48,604 nt of DNA. Origin: JAAELZ01 sp965209105. Lineage in GTDB: Bacteria > Pseudomonadota > Gammaproteobacteria > Arenicellales > Poriferihabitantaceae. The translations under genes and the position numbers were made by a program. Shown here in pieces: positions 27,132-36,469 of the stretch (its first letter is position 1; every line of letters starts with the position of its first letter). The notes under the pieces were generated by a model. The model saw only the letters and a program-made list of their open reading frames with translations. It was not told the DNA's origin and made no database searches. The stretch is from the NCBI GenBank assembly GCA_965209105.1, contig CBDBQB010000019.1, positions 1 to 48,604 of the forward strand, written 5' to 3'.

Positions 27132-27926
27132 ATGACCCTCTTTTCTCTTTTCTTCGTCGGATACCTTGCTTGGTATCTCGGCAGGCGAGTTCCCGTAGAG
27201 GGTGCTCAAGGCGGAGAAATCACTGCGCCCTCTCCAAGCGCAACGCCAGATGAAATACAGGTAGGTGTCTATAATATTCATCGCGCACGCGGCACCGATG
27301 GTCGCAAAGATTTATCCAGAATCGCGAAACAATTAGCGCGAACGGATATTGCAGGTTTATGTGAAGTCCAAGGCTGGGCAGATCTCAGACGGAATAATCA
27401 AGCCACGCTGCTGGCGAACCAGCTCGGCCTTGCCGGCCTCTTTTTCCCTGCCCAAAAACGCTGGCTGCATTATGATCGCGGCAATGGCCTGCTGAGCCGT
27501 TTCCCCATTCACACTTGGCAGCGCGAACCATTGCGCGATAGCGTGGGTAATCACGCGCGGTGTTTGGGCCGTGCGGATATCCGTATTGGCGATACTGACA
27601 TCCCTGTTTATGTCACACACCTCGCGCGACGAGCTGACCAAGAAGTTCAATTGCGCGCAGTTTTTGAACGTTTCTCTCAACATGATTGCGCAATAATGAT
27701 GGGCGATTTCAACATGGATGCTGATTTTCCACTACTTCAAGAATTGATCCAAACAAGTGGCGCTCAAGACGCGCTGTCTAAGGTTCCATCTGACAAGGAT
27801 CAAGCGCGCATAGATTGGATACTGTGCAAAGGATTTGAGGTCATTGATGCAGGCGTGGAAAATTCCGTCGCGTCGGATCATCCGTATTATTGGTGCCGCC
27901 TACGAAAGTCATCTCGGCGCACCTAA
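27132..27926 (+). CDS. Endonuclease/exonuclease/phosphatase (EEP) family protein
   Basis: 264-residue metal-dependent phosphodiesterase-fold protein with an N-terminal hydrophobic segment (about 1-18) that may anchor it in the membrane. Active-site motifs of the EEP family are present: VYNIHR (Asn), LCEVQ (metal-binding Glu), VTHLA (His), MMGDFNMD (Asp and Asn), RIDWIL and the terminal SDHPYY (Asp-His). The substrate could be nucleic acid or a phospholipid headgroup and cannot be told from the sequence. Its stop codon overlaps the mnmC start (TAATG), so the two are probably co-expressed. Confidence 0.88.
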   Translation: MTLFSLFFVGYLAWYLGRRVPVEGAQGGEITAPSPSATPDEIQVGVYNIHRARGTDGRKDLSRIAKQLARTDIAGLCEVQGWADLRRNNQATLLANQLGLAGLFFPAQKRWLHYDRGNGLLSRFPIHTWQREPLRDSVGNHARCLGRADIRIGDTDIPVYVTHLARRADQEVQLRAVFERFSQHDCAIMMGDFNMDADFPLLQELIQTSGAQDALSKVPSDKDQARIDWILCKGFEVIDAGVENSVASDHPYYWCRLRKSSRRT

Positions 27927-29890
27927 TGCCCTATGCAGACGTCGAAATTGGCGGCGGACAACTCTACGCTCGACAGTTTGACGATATTTATTTCAGCAGC
28001 GATGACGGCGCAAAGGAAAGCGAATATGTTTTTCTGCAAGGCACCTGTTTGCCGAATCAATGGCGATACAAGCCTCAATTTTGCATTGCCGAAACGGGCT
28101 TTGGTAGCGGGCTTAATTTTCTAGTCACGCTGAATGCTTGGATAAAGGACCCGAAACGCAGCGAAACGCTGGATTATTTTTCCATCGAAGGTTTTCCTTT
28201 AAACCCAAAAAATCTTATTCGCGCGCTATCGATGTGGCCTGAACTGAAAACTATTGCTAGCGAATTGATTACGCAATACCCACCCATATCAAGCGGTTGC
28301 CACAGCCTGATTTTTGAAGCTGGGCGTGTCCAGCTACATCTTATTTTCGAGGACATCGCCACTGCCTTGGCTGATTACCATGTGCGGCCGGATTGCTGGT
28401 ATCTCGACGGCTTCGCGCCCGCCAAAAACCCCGACATGTGGCAGCCTGAGGTGCTTAGGCGTATCGGCAACCTATCCAAACCCCACACACTGCTTGCGAC
28501 CTTTACCGCTGCGGGCGATGTACGGCGAAACTTAATGGCGGCGGGGTTTGAGGTGACCAAACGCAAAGGCTTTGGCCGCAAACGAGAAATGCTTTGCGCG
28601 ACCAAGTTATCCGCTGCACCACCTGCCGAAACAACGGGCAATTATGCAAATGATTATTTGCCTTGGTTCGCACCACCGGGCAGAGTCAGTGACGTGGCCT
28701 CTGCAATTGTCATTGGCGCCGGGATTGCCGGCGCGCAAATGGCTTTTCATTTAGCACAGCACGGGGTAAAGGTGATCGTGATTGACGCGGCATCAACGAT
28801 CGCATCAGGTGCCAGCGGTATTGAAGCCGGCATCATCGCGCCAAAGCTAAGCGCCACGCCCAGCCTAGAAGAAAGTTTCTATTGCAGTGCATTTTTATAC
28901 CAACTTCGGCAGATAAAGCAGCTGCAATTACGCGGCCAACTCGTCGAGTTTGAGCAAAGCGGTTTAGTGCAATTGGCGCATAACACCGCCGCAAAAACAC
29001 GCTTTGAAAAGATTTCAAATCGCAGGGATATTCCAGCCGAATTAGGACAAGTGTTCAACCAGGTGGAGGCCGGGGGAGAATTTAACTTAGCTTTGAAGGG
29101 GTCAGTTTTATTTTGCGCTTCTGCCGGAAGCATCAACCCAAAGAGCTTATGCCGCGCTCTCTTAGACCATCCCAATATTGATCTTAGACTCAACACCCGA
29201 GCGACTGAAATTTCGACTTGTAAGACACAAAATTCGATCATCGTGAATAAGGGAGACAGGCTTACAGCAGACGCCCTTATTCTAGCCAATGCGCACCTTG
29301 CCAGCGACTTCTGCAATGCCCTGACGCTGCGTCCAGTCAGGGGGCAAACCACGCGTGCGACCCTAGCAAATCTTGAGAACTTGCCCTACGCGTATGGCTA
29401 CGATGGTACTGTCCTGAGCGTGCCCGGCAGACAAGCAGCCGTCATCTTTGGCGCGAGTTATTTAAGAGACAACGCCTCGACTGAAAAATCAGACGCCGAC
29501 ACGGTCAGCAATCTTAAGGCTCTACGCGAAAATCTACCCGAACTTGCTAGCCAACTCTCTCAAATTAAACCTGGCCATGTTGGCATTCGTGCGAGTACGC
29601 CTGATCGATGGCCGATAATGGGACAGGTGCCGGATGAGGCATTCTATCAACAGCACTATGCCAATCTTGCCAAAGGAAAGCCTACTAAGCATTTTAGGAA
29701 AGGAAAATATCGCGATGGAATATTTGTCTTAAGCGGCTTAGGTTCGCGGGGATTCACCAGCGCTGGATATTGCGCCAATCTGCTCGCGCATCAAATATTG
29801 GGGAGTACGCCACCCGCGCCGAAGCGGCAACTTTATGCGCTGCACCCCGCTCGATTCTTGATCCGTAATCTTAAACGGAGAATAGACTAA
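27926..29890 (+). CDS. mnmC: Bifunctional tRNA 5-methylaminomethyl-2-thiouridine biosynthesis protein MnmC
   Basis: Completes the mnm5s2U modification at the wobble base of tRNAs for Lys, Glu and Gln. The N-terminal SAM-dependent methyltransferase domain includes FDDIYFSSDDG, ETGFGSGLNFL (about residues 57-66), WYLDGFAPAKNPDMW and KRKGFGRKREML. The C-terminal FAD oxidoreductase domain begins at VIGAGIAGA (about 261-268) and ends with GLGSRGFTSAGYC. Both domains look complete, so the protein should do both steps. The ATG overlapping the preceding stop codon is chosen; upstream in-frame GTG and TTG codons exist. 654 residues, the usual length. Confidence 0.96.
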   Translation: MPYADVEIGGGQLYARQFDDIYFSSDDGAKESEYVFLQGTCLPNQWRYKPQFCIAETGFGSGLNFLVTLNAWIKDPKRSETLDYFSIEGFPLNPKNLIRALSMWPELKTIASELITQYPPISSGCHSLIFEAGRVQLHLIFEDIATALADYHVRPDCWYLDGFAPAKNPDMWQPEVLRRIGNLSKPHTLLATFTAAGDVRRNLMAAGFEVTKRKGFGRKREMLCATKLSAAPPAETTGNYANDYLPWFAPPGRVSDVASAIVIGAGIAGAQMAFHLAQHGVKVIVIDAASTIASGASGIEAGIIAPKLSATPSLEESFYCSAFLYQLRQIKQLQLRGQLVEFEQSGLVQLAHNTAAKTRFEKISNRRDIPAELGQVFNQVEAGGEFNLALKGSVLFCASAGSINPKSLCRALLDHPNIDLRLNTRATEISTCKTQNSIIVNKGDRLTADALILANAHLASDFCNALTLRPVRGQTTRATLANLENLPYAYGYDGTVLSVPGRQAAVIFGASYLRDNASTEKSDADTVSNLKALRENLPELASQLSQIKPGHVGIRASTPDRWPIMGQVPDEAFYQQHYANLAKGKPTKHFRKGKYRDGIFVLSGLGSRGFTSAGYCANLLAHQILGSTPPAPKRQLYALHPARFLIRNLKRRID

Positions 29891-30135
29891 CTCTCCTCGC
29901 TCGGTGCAGAAATTTCGTCGCGAGGCTCAGCAACGACGTTTTCAGCCGCCAAACCGCGATCTCGCTCAATCAATTCAAACTCGACTTTTTGACCTTCGTA
30001 CAAAGTACGAAAACCTTCGCCCTGAATTTCACGATAATGAACGAATACTTCTTTTTCCTGATCGCTCATTTCGATAAAGCCAAACCCCTTGCGATGATCA
30101 AACCACTTAACCGTGCCGTGGGTACGTTCAGACAT
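29887..30135 (-). CDS. Cold-shock domain protein
   Basis: Small nucleic-acid-binding protein with one OB-fold cold-shock domain. The RNP1 motif KGFGFIEM and the RNP2-like VFVHYREI are present, and the fold runs from GTVKWFDHRKG to GLAAENV. The C-terminal acidic tail (after about residue 72) makes it 82 residues, slightly longer than CspA. It converges with mnmC and overlaps its 3' end by 4 bases. Whether it is cold-induced cannot be told. Confidence 0.95.
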   Translation of the reverse strand: MSERTHGTVKWFDHRKGFGFIEMSDQEKEVFVHYREIQGEGFRTLYEGQKVEFELIERDRGLAAENVVAEPRDEISAPSEES

Positions 30136-30369
30136 ACGCTCGCCTCAATCTTCTTTAGTTCGTTTTAGACCCCAGCATATTGTCGCGAGCGCAGAAAAGA
30201 CTAGGCAAAAATGAGCATTTTGAGCGAGTTTTTAACGGCGTACTTCCAAGCGCTGCAACTAGGCTGTAATCTCGGTTTATTGTATATTCTAATATTGTCG
30301 CGTCATTGTAGCAGAAAGGAATCGAAAATGGAGCGAGCAGTTAGATGCTTCTGTTAGGGTTCACCCTTG

Positions 30370-30392
30370 AGCGATCACCGAGGATGATCGCT
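30370..30392. terminator. Perfect stem-loop downstream of hemB
   Basis: AGCGATCA (30370-30377) and TGATCGCT (30385-30392) form a perfect 8-bp stem with a 7-base loop, 15 bases beyond the hemB stop. There is no T-run on the hemB side, so it may be a processing or stabilising hairpin and not an intrinsic terminator. Confidence 0.45.
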
Positions 30393-30407
30393 AGGATATA
30401 CTGGAAA

Positions 30408-31430
30408 TCAGGGGTTTAGCCAGTTCGCGATCTCTTCAGCAAAATAGGTCAACACACCATCACAGCCCGCGCGTTTAAACCCGAGCATCGCTTCGGTCAC
30501 AGCCGCCTGTTCATCAATATAGCCGTTCTGGCTTGCAGCTTTTAGCATGGCGTACTCACCACTGACTTGATAGGCGAAAGTCGGCGCGCCAAAAGCCTGC
30601 TTTGCGCGCCAAATAATATCCAGATAGGGCATGCCGGGTTTGACCATCACCATATCGGCGCCTTCGGCTAAATCGAGCCCGATTTCATGTAAGGCTTCGT
30701 CGCCGTTAGCTGGGTCCATTTGATAGCTATTTTTATTGCCGCCTGCCAAATTTTCCGCCGCACCCACCGCATCACGGAATGGCCCATAGTAACTCGAAGC
30801 GAATTTCGCAGCATAAGCCATAATCAAGGTATTGCTATGCCCGGCTTGCTCCAAAGCATCGCGTATTGAAGCAATACGCCCGTCCATCATATCAGACGGA
30901 GCAACAATATCCGCACCCGCATCAGCGTGCGATAAAGCCTGCTTCACCAATACCTCGACAGTTTGGTCATTCAGTACATAAGCCGATTTATCCAGCAAGC
31001 CATCTTGCCCGTGTATCGTAAACGGATCCAACGCAACATCCGTCATCACCCCCAGTTCTGGCAATGCATCTTTAAGTGCACGCACCGCGCGTTGCGCCAA
31101 ACCATCGGGATTGTAGGCTTGCTCTGCAAACTCAGTTTTAGCTTCTGGCACCGTCACCGGAAAAATCGCAATCGCGGGAATACCCAAGGCTTGCCATTTT
31201 TTCGCCGCAATGAGCAATTTATCGATACTCATTCTTTCGACGCCCGGCATGCTCGGAATTGCTTCTGTCATGCCCTGCCCTTCGATCACAAAAACTGGCA
31301 GTATCAAATCATCCACCGACAAGCCATGTTCGCGTACCAGTCGACGGCTAAAATCGTGCGCGCGTAAACGCCGCATTCGCGTTGCTGGGAATTGTCGAAA
31401 TGGGGGTCGGTTAAACGATTCGCTGGGCAT
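30408..31430 (-). CDS. hemB: Delta-aminolevulinic acid dehydratase (porphobilinogen synthase)
   Basis: Joins two 5-aminolevulinates into porphobilinogen in haem synthesis. The catalytic lysines lie in MAYAAKFASSYYG and MVMVKPGMPYLD, and the family core VAPSDMMDGRI is present. The metal-site stretch reads DVALDPFTIHGQDG, without the three cysteines of zinc enzymes, so this is the magnesium-type enzyme known from Pseudomonas. It follows nadC with a 2-base gap, so the two genes are read as one unit. 340 residues, normal. Confidence 0.97.
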   Translation of the reverse strand: MPSESFNRPPFRQFPATRMRRLRAHDFSRRLVREHGLSVDDLILPVFVIEGQGMTEAIPSMPGVERMSIDKLLIAAKKWQALGIPAIAIFPVTVPEAKTEFAEQAYNPDGLAQRAVRALKDALPELGVMTDVALDPFTIHGQDGLLDKSAYVLNDQTVEVLVKQALSHADAGADIVAPSDMMDGRIASIRDALEQAGHSNTLIMAYAAKFASSYYGPFRDAVGAAENLAGGNKNSYQMDPANGDEALHEIGLDLAEGADMVMVKPGMPYLDIIWRAKQAFGAPTFAYQVSGEYAMLKAASQNGYIDEQAAVTEAMLGFKRAGCDGVLTYFAEEIANWLNP

Positions 31431-31432
31431 GC

Positions 31433-32266
31433 CTAACTATCCAAATTAAATTGCAGTGAGAAATCTACCGCGCGCAAATGTTTGGTCAACGCGCCGACAG
31501 AGATATAGTCTACACCTGTTAAAGCGATTTCGCGTAAAGTTTCTAGCGTGACATTTCCAGATGCTTCTAACTTTACGTCTGCGGGTTTTCTCTCCACGGC
31601 TAGACGCATTTGTGCGAGCGTGAAGTTATCCAGCAAAAGACGCTTTGCGCCCGCCGCCACGGCCAGCTCCATTTCATCAAGGCTCTCTACTTCAACTTCC
31701 AGCAAAGTGTTTTTGGGCGTCTTGGCAATCGCCTGCTCAACGGCCTGTTGGATCGATCCTGCAGCGCGAATATGGTTTTCTTTGATTATCACGCCATCGT
31801 ACAAACCGATACGATGGTTCTCGGCACCCCCTAGCTTGGCCGCATACTTTTGTGCCAGACGCATTCCAGGAATGGTCTTTCGCGTATCCAGCACTTTTGT
31901 TTCAAGGCCAGACAACTGCTCGGCATAATGATGCGCAATCGTCGCCGTTCCCGATAGGCTCTGCAATAAATTTATCGCGGTACGCTCGGCAGTTAATATA
32001 CTGCGCGCATTGCCTTGGATCATACAAACCGCTTGATCCGGAGACATCATCGCGCCCTCTTCAAGCTGCCAAACTAACTTCACGTCAGCATCCACTTCTG
32101 CGAAGGTCTTATCGAACCAATCGGTGCCGCACAATACCGCTTCCTCACGACAAATCAGCTTGGCTGTCGCCACCGCTTCTTTGGGAATTAACGCCGCCGT
32201 TAAATCGCCGCTACCGACATCTTCCTTAAGGGCAGCTTTGACCAGTTTTTTGATGCCTTTTTTCAC
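31433..32266 (-). CDS. nadC: Nicotinate-nucleotide pyrophosphorylase (quinolinate phosphoribosyltransferase)
   Basis: Converts quinolinate and PRPP into nicotinate mononucleotide in de novo NAD synthesis. Diagnostic segments are LDTRKTIPGMR, GGAENHRIGLYDGVIIKENHI, EVEVESLDEM, LLDNFT and the C-terminal GVDYISVGALTKH. The 277-residue protein begins with a GTG. Upstream of it the DNA is non-coding, so nadC is likely the first gene of a nadC-hemB unit. Confidence 0.96.
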   Translation of the reverse strand: MKKGIKKLVKAALKEDVGSGDLTAALIPKEAVATAKLICREEAVLCGTDWFDKTFAEVDADVKLVWQLEEGAMMSPDQAVCMIQGNARSILTAERTAINLLQSLSGTATIAHHYAEQLSGLETKVLDTRKTIPGMRLAQKYAAKLGGAENHRIGLYDGVIIKENHIRAAGSIQQAVEQAIAKTPKNTLLEVEVESLDEMELAVAAGAKRLLLDNFTLAQMRLAVERKPADVKLEASGNVTLETLREIALTGVDYISVGALTKHLRAVDFSLQFNLDS

Positions 32267-32798
32267 TAGAATTTAGATGCGTTGTTTAAGCAAGTCGATT
32301 TACCAGTCATCAAATAAATAAGAAACTGACATCGCGCTTTTCGTGACCACTCCCCCAATAATTGGGTAAAACGCAGTGGCTCAACACCCACTGCTTGCCT
32401 TTGTGAATAAGGTCATTACCTCTCCATATATATTAACAGTACAGACTCCTTAGTTTACTACGGGCGCGAGGCTTTGTAAAAATTCGACCTTAGACTACTT
32501 CCTATTGACTTGATTTAATATACCCGCATTGCAACATTCTTAGTTTTGCCATAACCATATTTACCGCCTTTCTTACCACTCTAAATTAACAGATAGCTTT
32601 ATTGAGCTACCATGAATATGATTGGCTGATATTTCCACCTCTTGTCAATTAGAATAAACTCCGAATGCCATCCTTACATCAATGTCGAAATTACTCAAGC
32701 CAGTAATGATATTTCGAGTTCTGCATATCAAACTGGCTATCTCCTTGATTCTTATTAGCCGACTATAGAGAGGCCATGACCGCCGAAGCTCATCAAGC
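32267..32798. other. Intergenic region between nadC and sulP with stem-loops
   Basis: About 530 bases between divergent nadC and sulP, AT-rich, without a convincing gene. Two perfect inverted repeats lie close together: CCCAAT-A-ATTGGG (32354-32366) and GCAGTGG-CTCAACAC-CCACTGC (32373-32394). Near the right end, an ATG at 32776 preceded by AGAGAGG opens a 12-codon frame that runs into the sulP start. The only longer frame is antisense to sulP and has no recognisable content. Confidence 0.45.
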
Positions 32799-34583
32799 AT
32801 GCAAACATATTTAAAACACTTTTTCCTAGACGCCGCCAGTCGATTTGTTCCCTTCCGCTCATGGATAGGTGATCTTAAAAACCCAAATATTTTGCGCGCA
32901 GATATTGTTGCGGGCATCACCGTTGCCTTGGTGCTCATCCCCCAGGGCATGGCCTACGCGCAATTAGTGGGCTTGCCGACGTATATTGGTCTATACGCTT
33001 CGTTTTTAGTGCCCATCGTCGCTGCCATTTTCGGTTCATCTAGGCAACTTCAGAACGGCCCCGTCGCGATTATTTCCTTAATGACCGCGGCGGCCTTACT
33101 GCCACTGGGTTTACAACCCGAACAATTGATTATTTACGCCGCAGTACTTGCACTCATGGCAGGAATGATACAAATGGTATTGGGGTTTTTACGCTTAGGC
33201 GTTTTAGTTGATTTCCTATCTCACCCGGTGGTGATCGGCTTTACCAATGCAGCGGCGATCGTTATCGCGAGTTTACAATTGGGCCATCTATTTGGCCTGG
33301 ATACGCCGCGTGGCGACCATTTGATTAATGGCTTAATCACGCTTGCCAAGGAGATACCCAGCCAAACCCACCTACCCACGCTATTAATGGGGCTGTTTAC
33401 ATTGGCCATTTTGATCGGGGTTAAAAAACTAGCGCCTAAATTGCCCAGTATGATTGTCGCAATGGTATTGGCAACCCTGGCCTCTTGGCTGCTGGGCTTT
33501 GAAGCAATGGGTGGCAAAGTAGTCGGGCATATACCCAAAGGCTTGCCTTCTTTTTCAATACCTGATTTCGAATTTAAGTATCTGCCCCAGCTGTTAGTAC
33601 CAGCTATATTGATTGCGCTTTTGAGCTTCGTTGAAGCCTTTTCAATTGCCAAAGCGGTGGCCTCACGCACGCGCCAACGTATTTCTGCTGATCAAGAAAT
33701 GGTCGGCAAAGGTTTTGCAAATCTGACCGCTGGCTTTATGAGTGGCTACCCCGTTTCGGGCTCTTTTTCACGCACTGCCGTGGCTTTTGAAGCAGGTGCT
33801 AAAACAGGCTTTACTGCCATCGTCAGCGGCATACTTGTCGGCTTAACCCTGTTATTTTTTACGCCGCTGCTTGCGCCCTTACCAATCGCTAGTTTAGCAG
33901 CGGTGATCATCATGTCGGTGATAGGCTTGTTGCACCCACAGGCGATTGTGCGCGCATGGAAAGTCACCAAACATGACGGCATCGTTGCCATTACAGTATT
34001 TTTAGCCACGCTGTGGTTCGCGCCCCATTTAGAAAAAGGAATTTTTATTGGTGTCGGGATGTCGATGTTATTTTACATCTACTACACCATGCGCCCACAT
34101 TTCGCTGAAGTCTCCCTTTACCATGACGGCTCGTACCGCGATGCCAAACTATTTGATCTCAACACCAGTGAAACCATCGCGGTTTTCCGTTATGACGGCG
34201 ACCTCTATTTTGCCAACGCCGGCTATTTAGAAAAGCAAATACTCAACACCATTGCCGACAAACCCAAGTTAAAGGTCGTCATTCTAGACCTCGAAGCGGT
34301 CGCGCAAATTGATGCCACCGGCGAAGAAATGCTATCTCACTTATCTGAACGCATTCGCTCGGCAGGCATCGATTTTTACATTGCCCGCGCTAAATTCATG
34401 GTAACGGATGTGCTCAAACGCTCTGGCCTATTTGACAAGATCGGCGAAGACCATTTCTTCAATAAACGCATTACCGCCATTGAAATGCTTAAAGAAAAAT
34501 ACGGTGACGAAATCGATGTTGAGCCGCTCATCACTCACATGCCATTGGATAGTGGGGCAGATGAGCCGAGCCAACCCGACTAA
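32799..34583 (+). CDS. SulP family anion transporter with STAS domain
   Basis: 594-residue inner-membrane transporter of the SulP family (sulfate, bicarbonate or other anions). The family motif region ADIVAGITVALVLIPQGMAYA, followed by LVGLPTYIGLYASFL, lies in the first helices, and GYPVSGSFSRTAVAFEAGAKT comes later. The cytoplasmic STAS domain occupies about residues 450-560 (VVILDLEAVAQIDATGEEM). Anion specificity cannot be inferred; no carbonic anhydrase or sulfur-assimilation gene is adjacent. The ribosome site before the ATG is weak. Confidence 0.93.
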   Translation: MQTYLKHFFLDAASRFVPFRSWIGDLKNPNILRADIVAGITVALVLIPQGMAYAQLVGLPTYIGLYASFLVPIVAAIFGSSRQLQNGPVAIISLMTAAALLPLGLQPEQLIIYAAVLALMAGMIQMVLGFLRLGVLVDFLSHPVVIGFTNAAAIVIASLQLGHLFGLDTPRGDHLINGLITLAKEIPSQTHLPTLLMGLFTLAILIGVKKLAPKLPSMIVAMVLATLASWLLGFEAMGGKVVGHIPKGLPSFSIPDFEFKYLPQLLVPAILIALLSFVEAFSIAKAVASRTRQRISADQEMVGKGFANLTAGFMSGYPVSGSFSRTAVAFEAGAKTGFTAIVSGILVGLTLLFFTPLLAPLPIASLAAVIIMSVIGLLHPQAIVRAWKVTKHDGIVAITVFLATLWFAPHLEKGIFIGVGMSMLFYIYYTMRPHFAEVSLYHDGSYRDAKLFDLNTSETIAVFRYDGDLYFANAGYLEKQILNTIADKPKLKVVILDLEAVAQIDATGEEMLSHLSERIRSAGIDFYIARAKFMVTDVLKRSGLFDKIGEDHFFNKRITAIEMLKEKYGDEIDVEPLITHMPLDSGADEPSQPD

Positions 34584-34842
34584 TTAGAGTGGCTGTGAGG
34601 GCATTACCGCTGACTGACTTCTAATGCTTTCGGAAATGTCTTAAAGTACAGAATACCTTTTGAGGGCTTTAACTTAATTTCAGGTGGTGCACTTGGAACT
34701 TGAATTCAACGATAGGTGAAATCACACTGGGAATTATCAGTCGTCGCGGTCTGTCACCATTTTCAGCCCATAACTTGATTCAGCAATGCATTTTAAGCCC
34801 AAACTAGTGAATTATGATTGGATTGTGAGTGAATCAATGGGC

Positions 34843-35073
34843 CTATTTAATCCAAACACTACTCTGAGTGTTCAGATACAGGCGCTCTACTTTGGTTCTT
34901 GCCCAAGGTGTTTTTCTTAAGAATTTAAGACTCGACTTAATCGATGGGTCGTGTGCAAAACAACGAATATTGATGCGCTCTGCCAAACCTTCCCAACCGT
35001 AATGCTCGACCAGCTCAGTGATGATTCGTTCTAGCGTGATCCCGTGTAATGGATTGTTGGCTTGTTCTTGCAT
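34843..35073 (-). CDS. DUF2132 (VF530-like) small putative DNA-binding protein
   Basis: 76-residue protein that matches the VF530/DUF2132 family throughout, including NNPLHGITLE, LVEHYGWEGLAERI, CFAHDPSIKSSLKFLRKTPW and AR.KVE.LY. A structure of a family member suggests DNA binding; the biological role is unknown. It starts 7 bases after dbpA ends, so it is probably co-transcribed with the helicase. Upstream of its 3' end a 260-base stretch to sulP has no gene that I recognise. Confidence 0.9.
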   Translation of the reverse strand: MQEQANNPLHGITLERIITELVEHYGWEGLAERINIRCFAHDPSIKSSLKFLRKTPWARTKVERLYLNTQSSVWIK

Positions 35074-35080
35074 GTTGGGT

Positions 35081-36469
35081 TTAATCTCGAAGTATCCAGA
35101 CCCGAAATGATCGACCTTTGAGCTTACCCTTGTTCAATTTATTGAATGCCAGCGACAATACTTCACGTTTAACCGCGACATAAGCAGATCGCTCTGTGAG
35201 GGTGATTTTCCCAACTTGATCGCCTTGTATGCCTTCTTTGCCGGTTAATGCACCTAAGATATCGCCCGCACGGATTTTTTGTTTTTTACCACCATCGATA
35301 TGCAGGGTTGCCATTTTGGCTTTCAAGGGAGGCGCATCTAATGCCTTTATTGGCGGTAAAGATTCACCAGCAGTGACGGGATCGATATCACCCTCGAGTA
35401 GAACGACTTTATGAAATTCGTCTTCGCTAAACAATGAATAGGCAGCCCCTTGCTTGCCTGCACGACCTGTGCGCCCGACACGGTGTATATGTACCTCAGG
35501 ATCGTTTGCGATATGAAAGTTAAACACCGCTTCAATCGATTCAATATCCAAGCCTCGCGCTGCCACATCGGTGGCGACCAATATAGCAATGCTTTGATTG
35601 GCAAACTGTAGCAAAGTTTGATCACGATCTCTTTGCTCTAAATCACCGTGTAACGCCAGCGCACTACAGCCGAAAGCTTGTAACTCATCGGCGATGGCCT
35701 GTGCGGATTTCTTGGTATTGCAAAATATCAGGGATGATTCAGGTCGAACTGACAGCAGCAACAATCGCAAGGCATCTATTCGATGTTGTTCACTGGTGAT
35801 TCGATAGAAGTGTTGCTCGATGGTGGTTTGGTCATGCGTTAAATCAACTTTAACCATGGTCGGTTCATCTAAGTAACGCTGGGTGATCGCTTGAATTTTT
35901 TCGGGATAAGTTGCGCTGAACAATAAAGTTTGACGCGCTTTGGGTGTGTGCTGGACTATTTTATCCAGTGTTTCTTGGAACCCCATGTCCATCATTCTAT
36001 CGGCTTCGTCGAGCACCAATAATCCAACCGTATCAAGCGCAAGCGTGCCACGATTAATATGATCTTCGATGCGGCCAGGTGTGCCCACGATTATATGCAC
36101 GCCATGTTTGATAGAACTTATTTGACCACCAAAGTGCGTTCCGCCCGTGACGGTTAAAACTTTAATATTCGGCATTGCGCGTGCTAATCGGCGTATTTCC
36201 TTTGATACTTGATCGGCCAATTCTCGTGTCGGACAAATCACCAAGGATTGTATTTCAAACGCCTTAGGTTTAATGGCTTCGAGGATGCCGATGCCAAAAG
36301 CCGCTGTTTTGCCTGAACCTGTTTTTCCCTGAGCAATCACATCCTTACCCGCTAAAATCGGCGGCAAACTCTCTACTTGGATAGGGGTCATTGATATGTA
36401 ATCTAAAGACGCCAAGTTGTTGAGCAACTGAGCTTGTAGCTTAAGCGTTGAAAAGTCTGTTGTTTTCAA
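35081..36469 (-). CDS. dbpA: ATP-dependent RNA helicase DbpA
   Basis: DEAD-box helicase acting in assembly of the 50S ribosomal subunit. Helicase motifs are in order: Q motif (MTPIQVESLP), Walker A (AQGKTGSGKT), PTRELADQ, DEAD (VLDEADRMMDMG), SAT, and ATDVAARGLDIE with HRVGRTGRAG. The C-terminal DbpA RNA-binding domain (about 385-462: KIRAGDILGALTG ... GRSFRVWIL) separates it from other DEAD-box proteins; it binds 23S rRNA hairpin 92. The gene start lies within the 3' end of the preceding toxin frame (29-base overlap). Confidence 0.95.
   Translation of the reverse strand: MKTTDFSTLKLQAQLLNNLASLDYISMTPIQVESLPPILAGKDVIAQGKTGSGKTAAFGIGILEAIKPKAFEIQSLVICPTRELADQVSKEIRRLARAMPNIKVLTVTGGTHFGGQISSIKHGVHIIVGTPGRIEDHINRGTLALDTVGLLVLDEADRMMDMGFQETLDKIVQHTPKARQTLLFSATYPEKIQAITQRYLDEPTMVKVDLTHDQTTIEQHFYRITSEQHRIDALRLLLLSVRPESSLIFCNTKKSAQAIADELQAFGCSALALHGDLEQRDRDQTLLQFANQSIAILVATDVAARGLDIESIEAVFNFHIANDPEVHIHRVGRTGRAGKQGAAYSLFSEDEFHKVVLLEGDIDPVTAGESLPPIKALDAPPLKAKMATLHIDGGKKQKIRAGDILGALTGKEGIQGDQVGKITLTERSAYVAVKREVLSLAFNKLNKGKLKGRSFRVWILRD

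Noticed and set aside
32645..32950. 101-codon minus-strand frame upstream of and overlapping sulP
   Set aside because: Antisense shadow of the sulP 5' end with no protein-like content.
34584..34842. Minus-strand 33-codon stretch (PPEIKLKPSKGILYFKTFP) that reads like protein
   Set aside because: Bounded by stops, no start, no family recognised; treated as non-coding.
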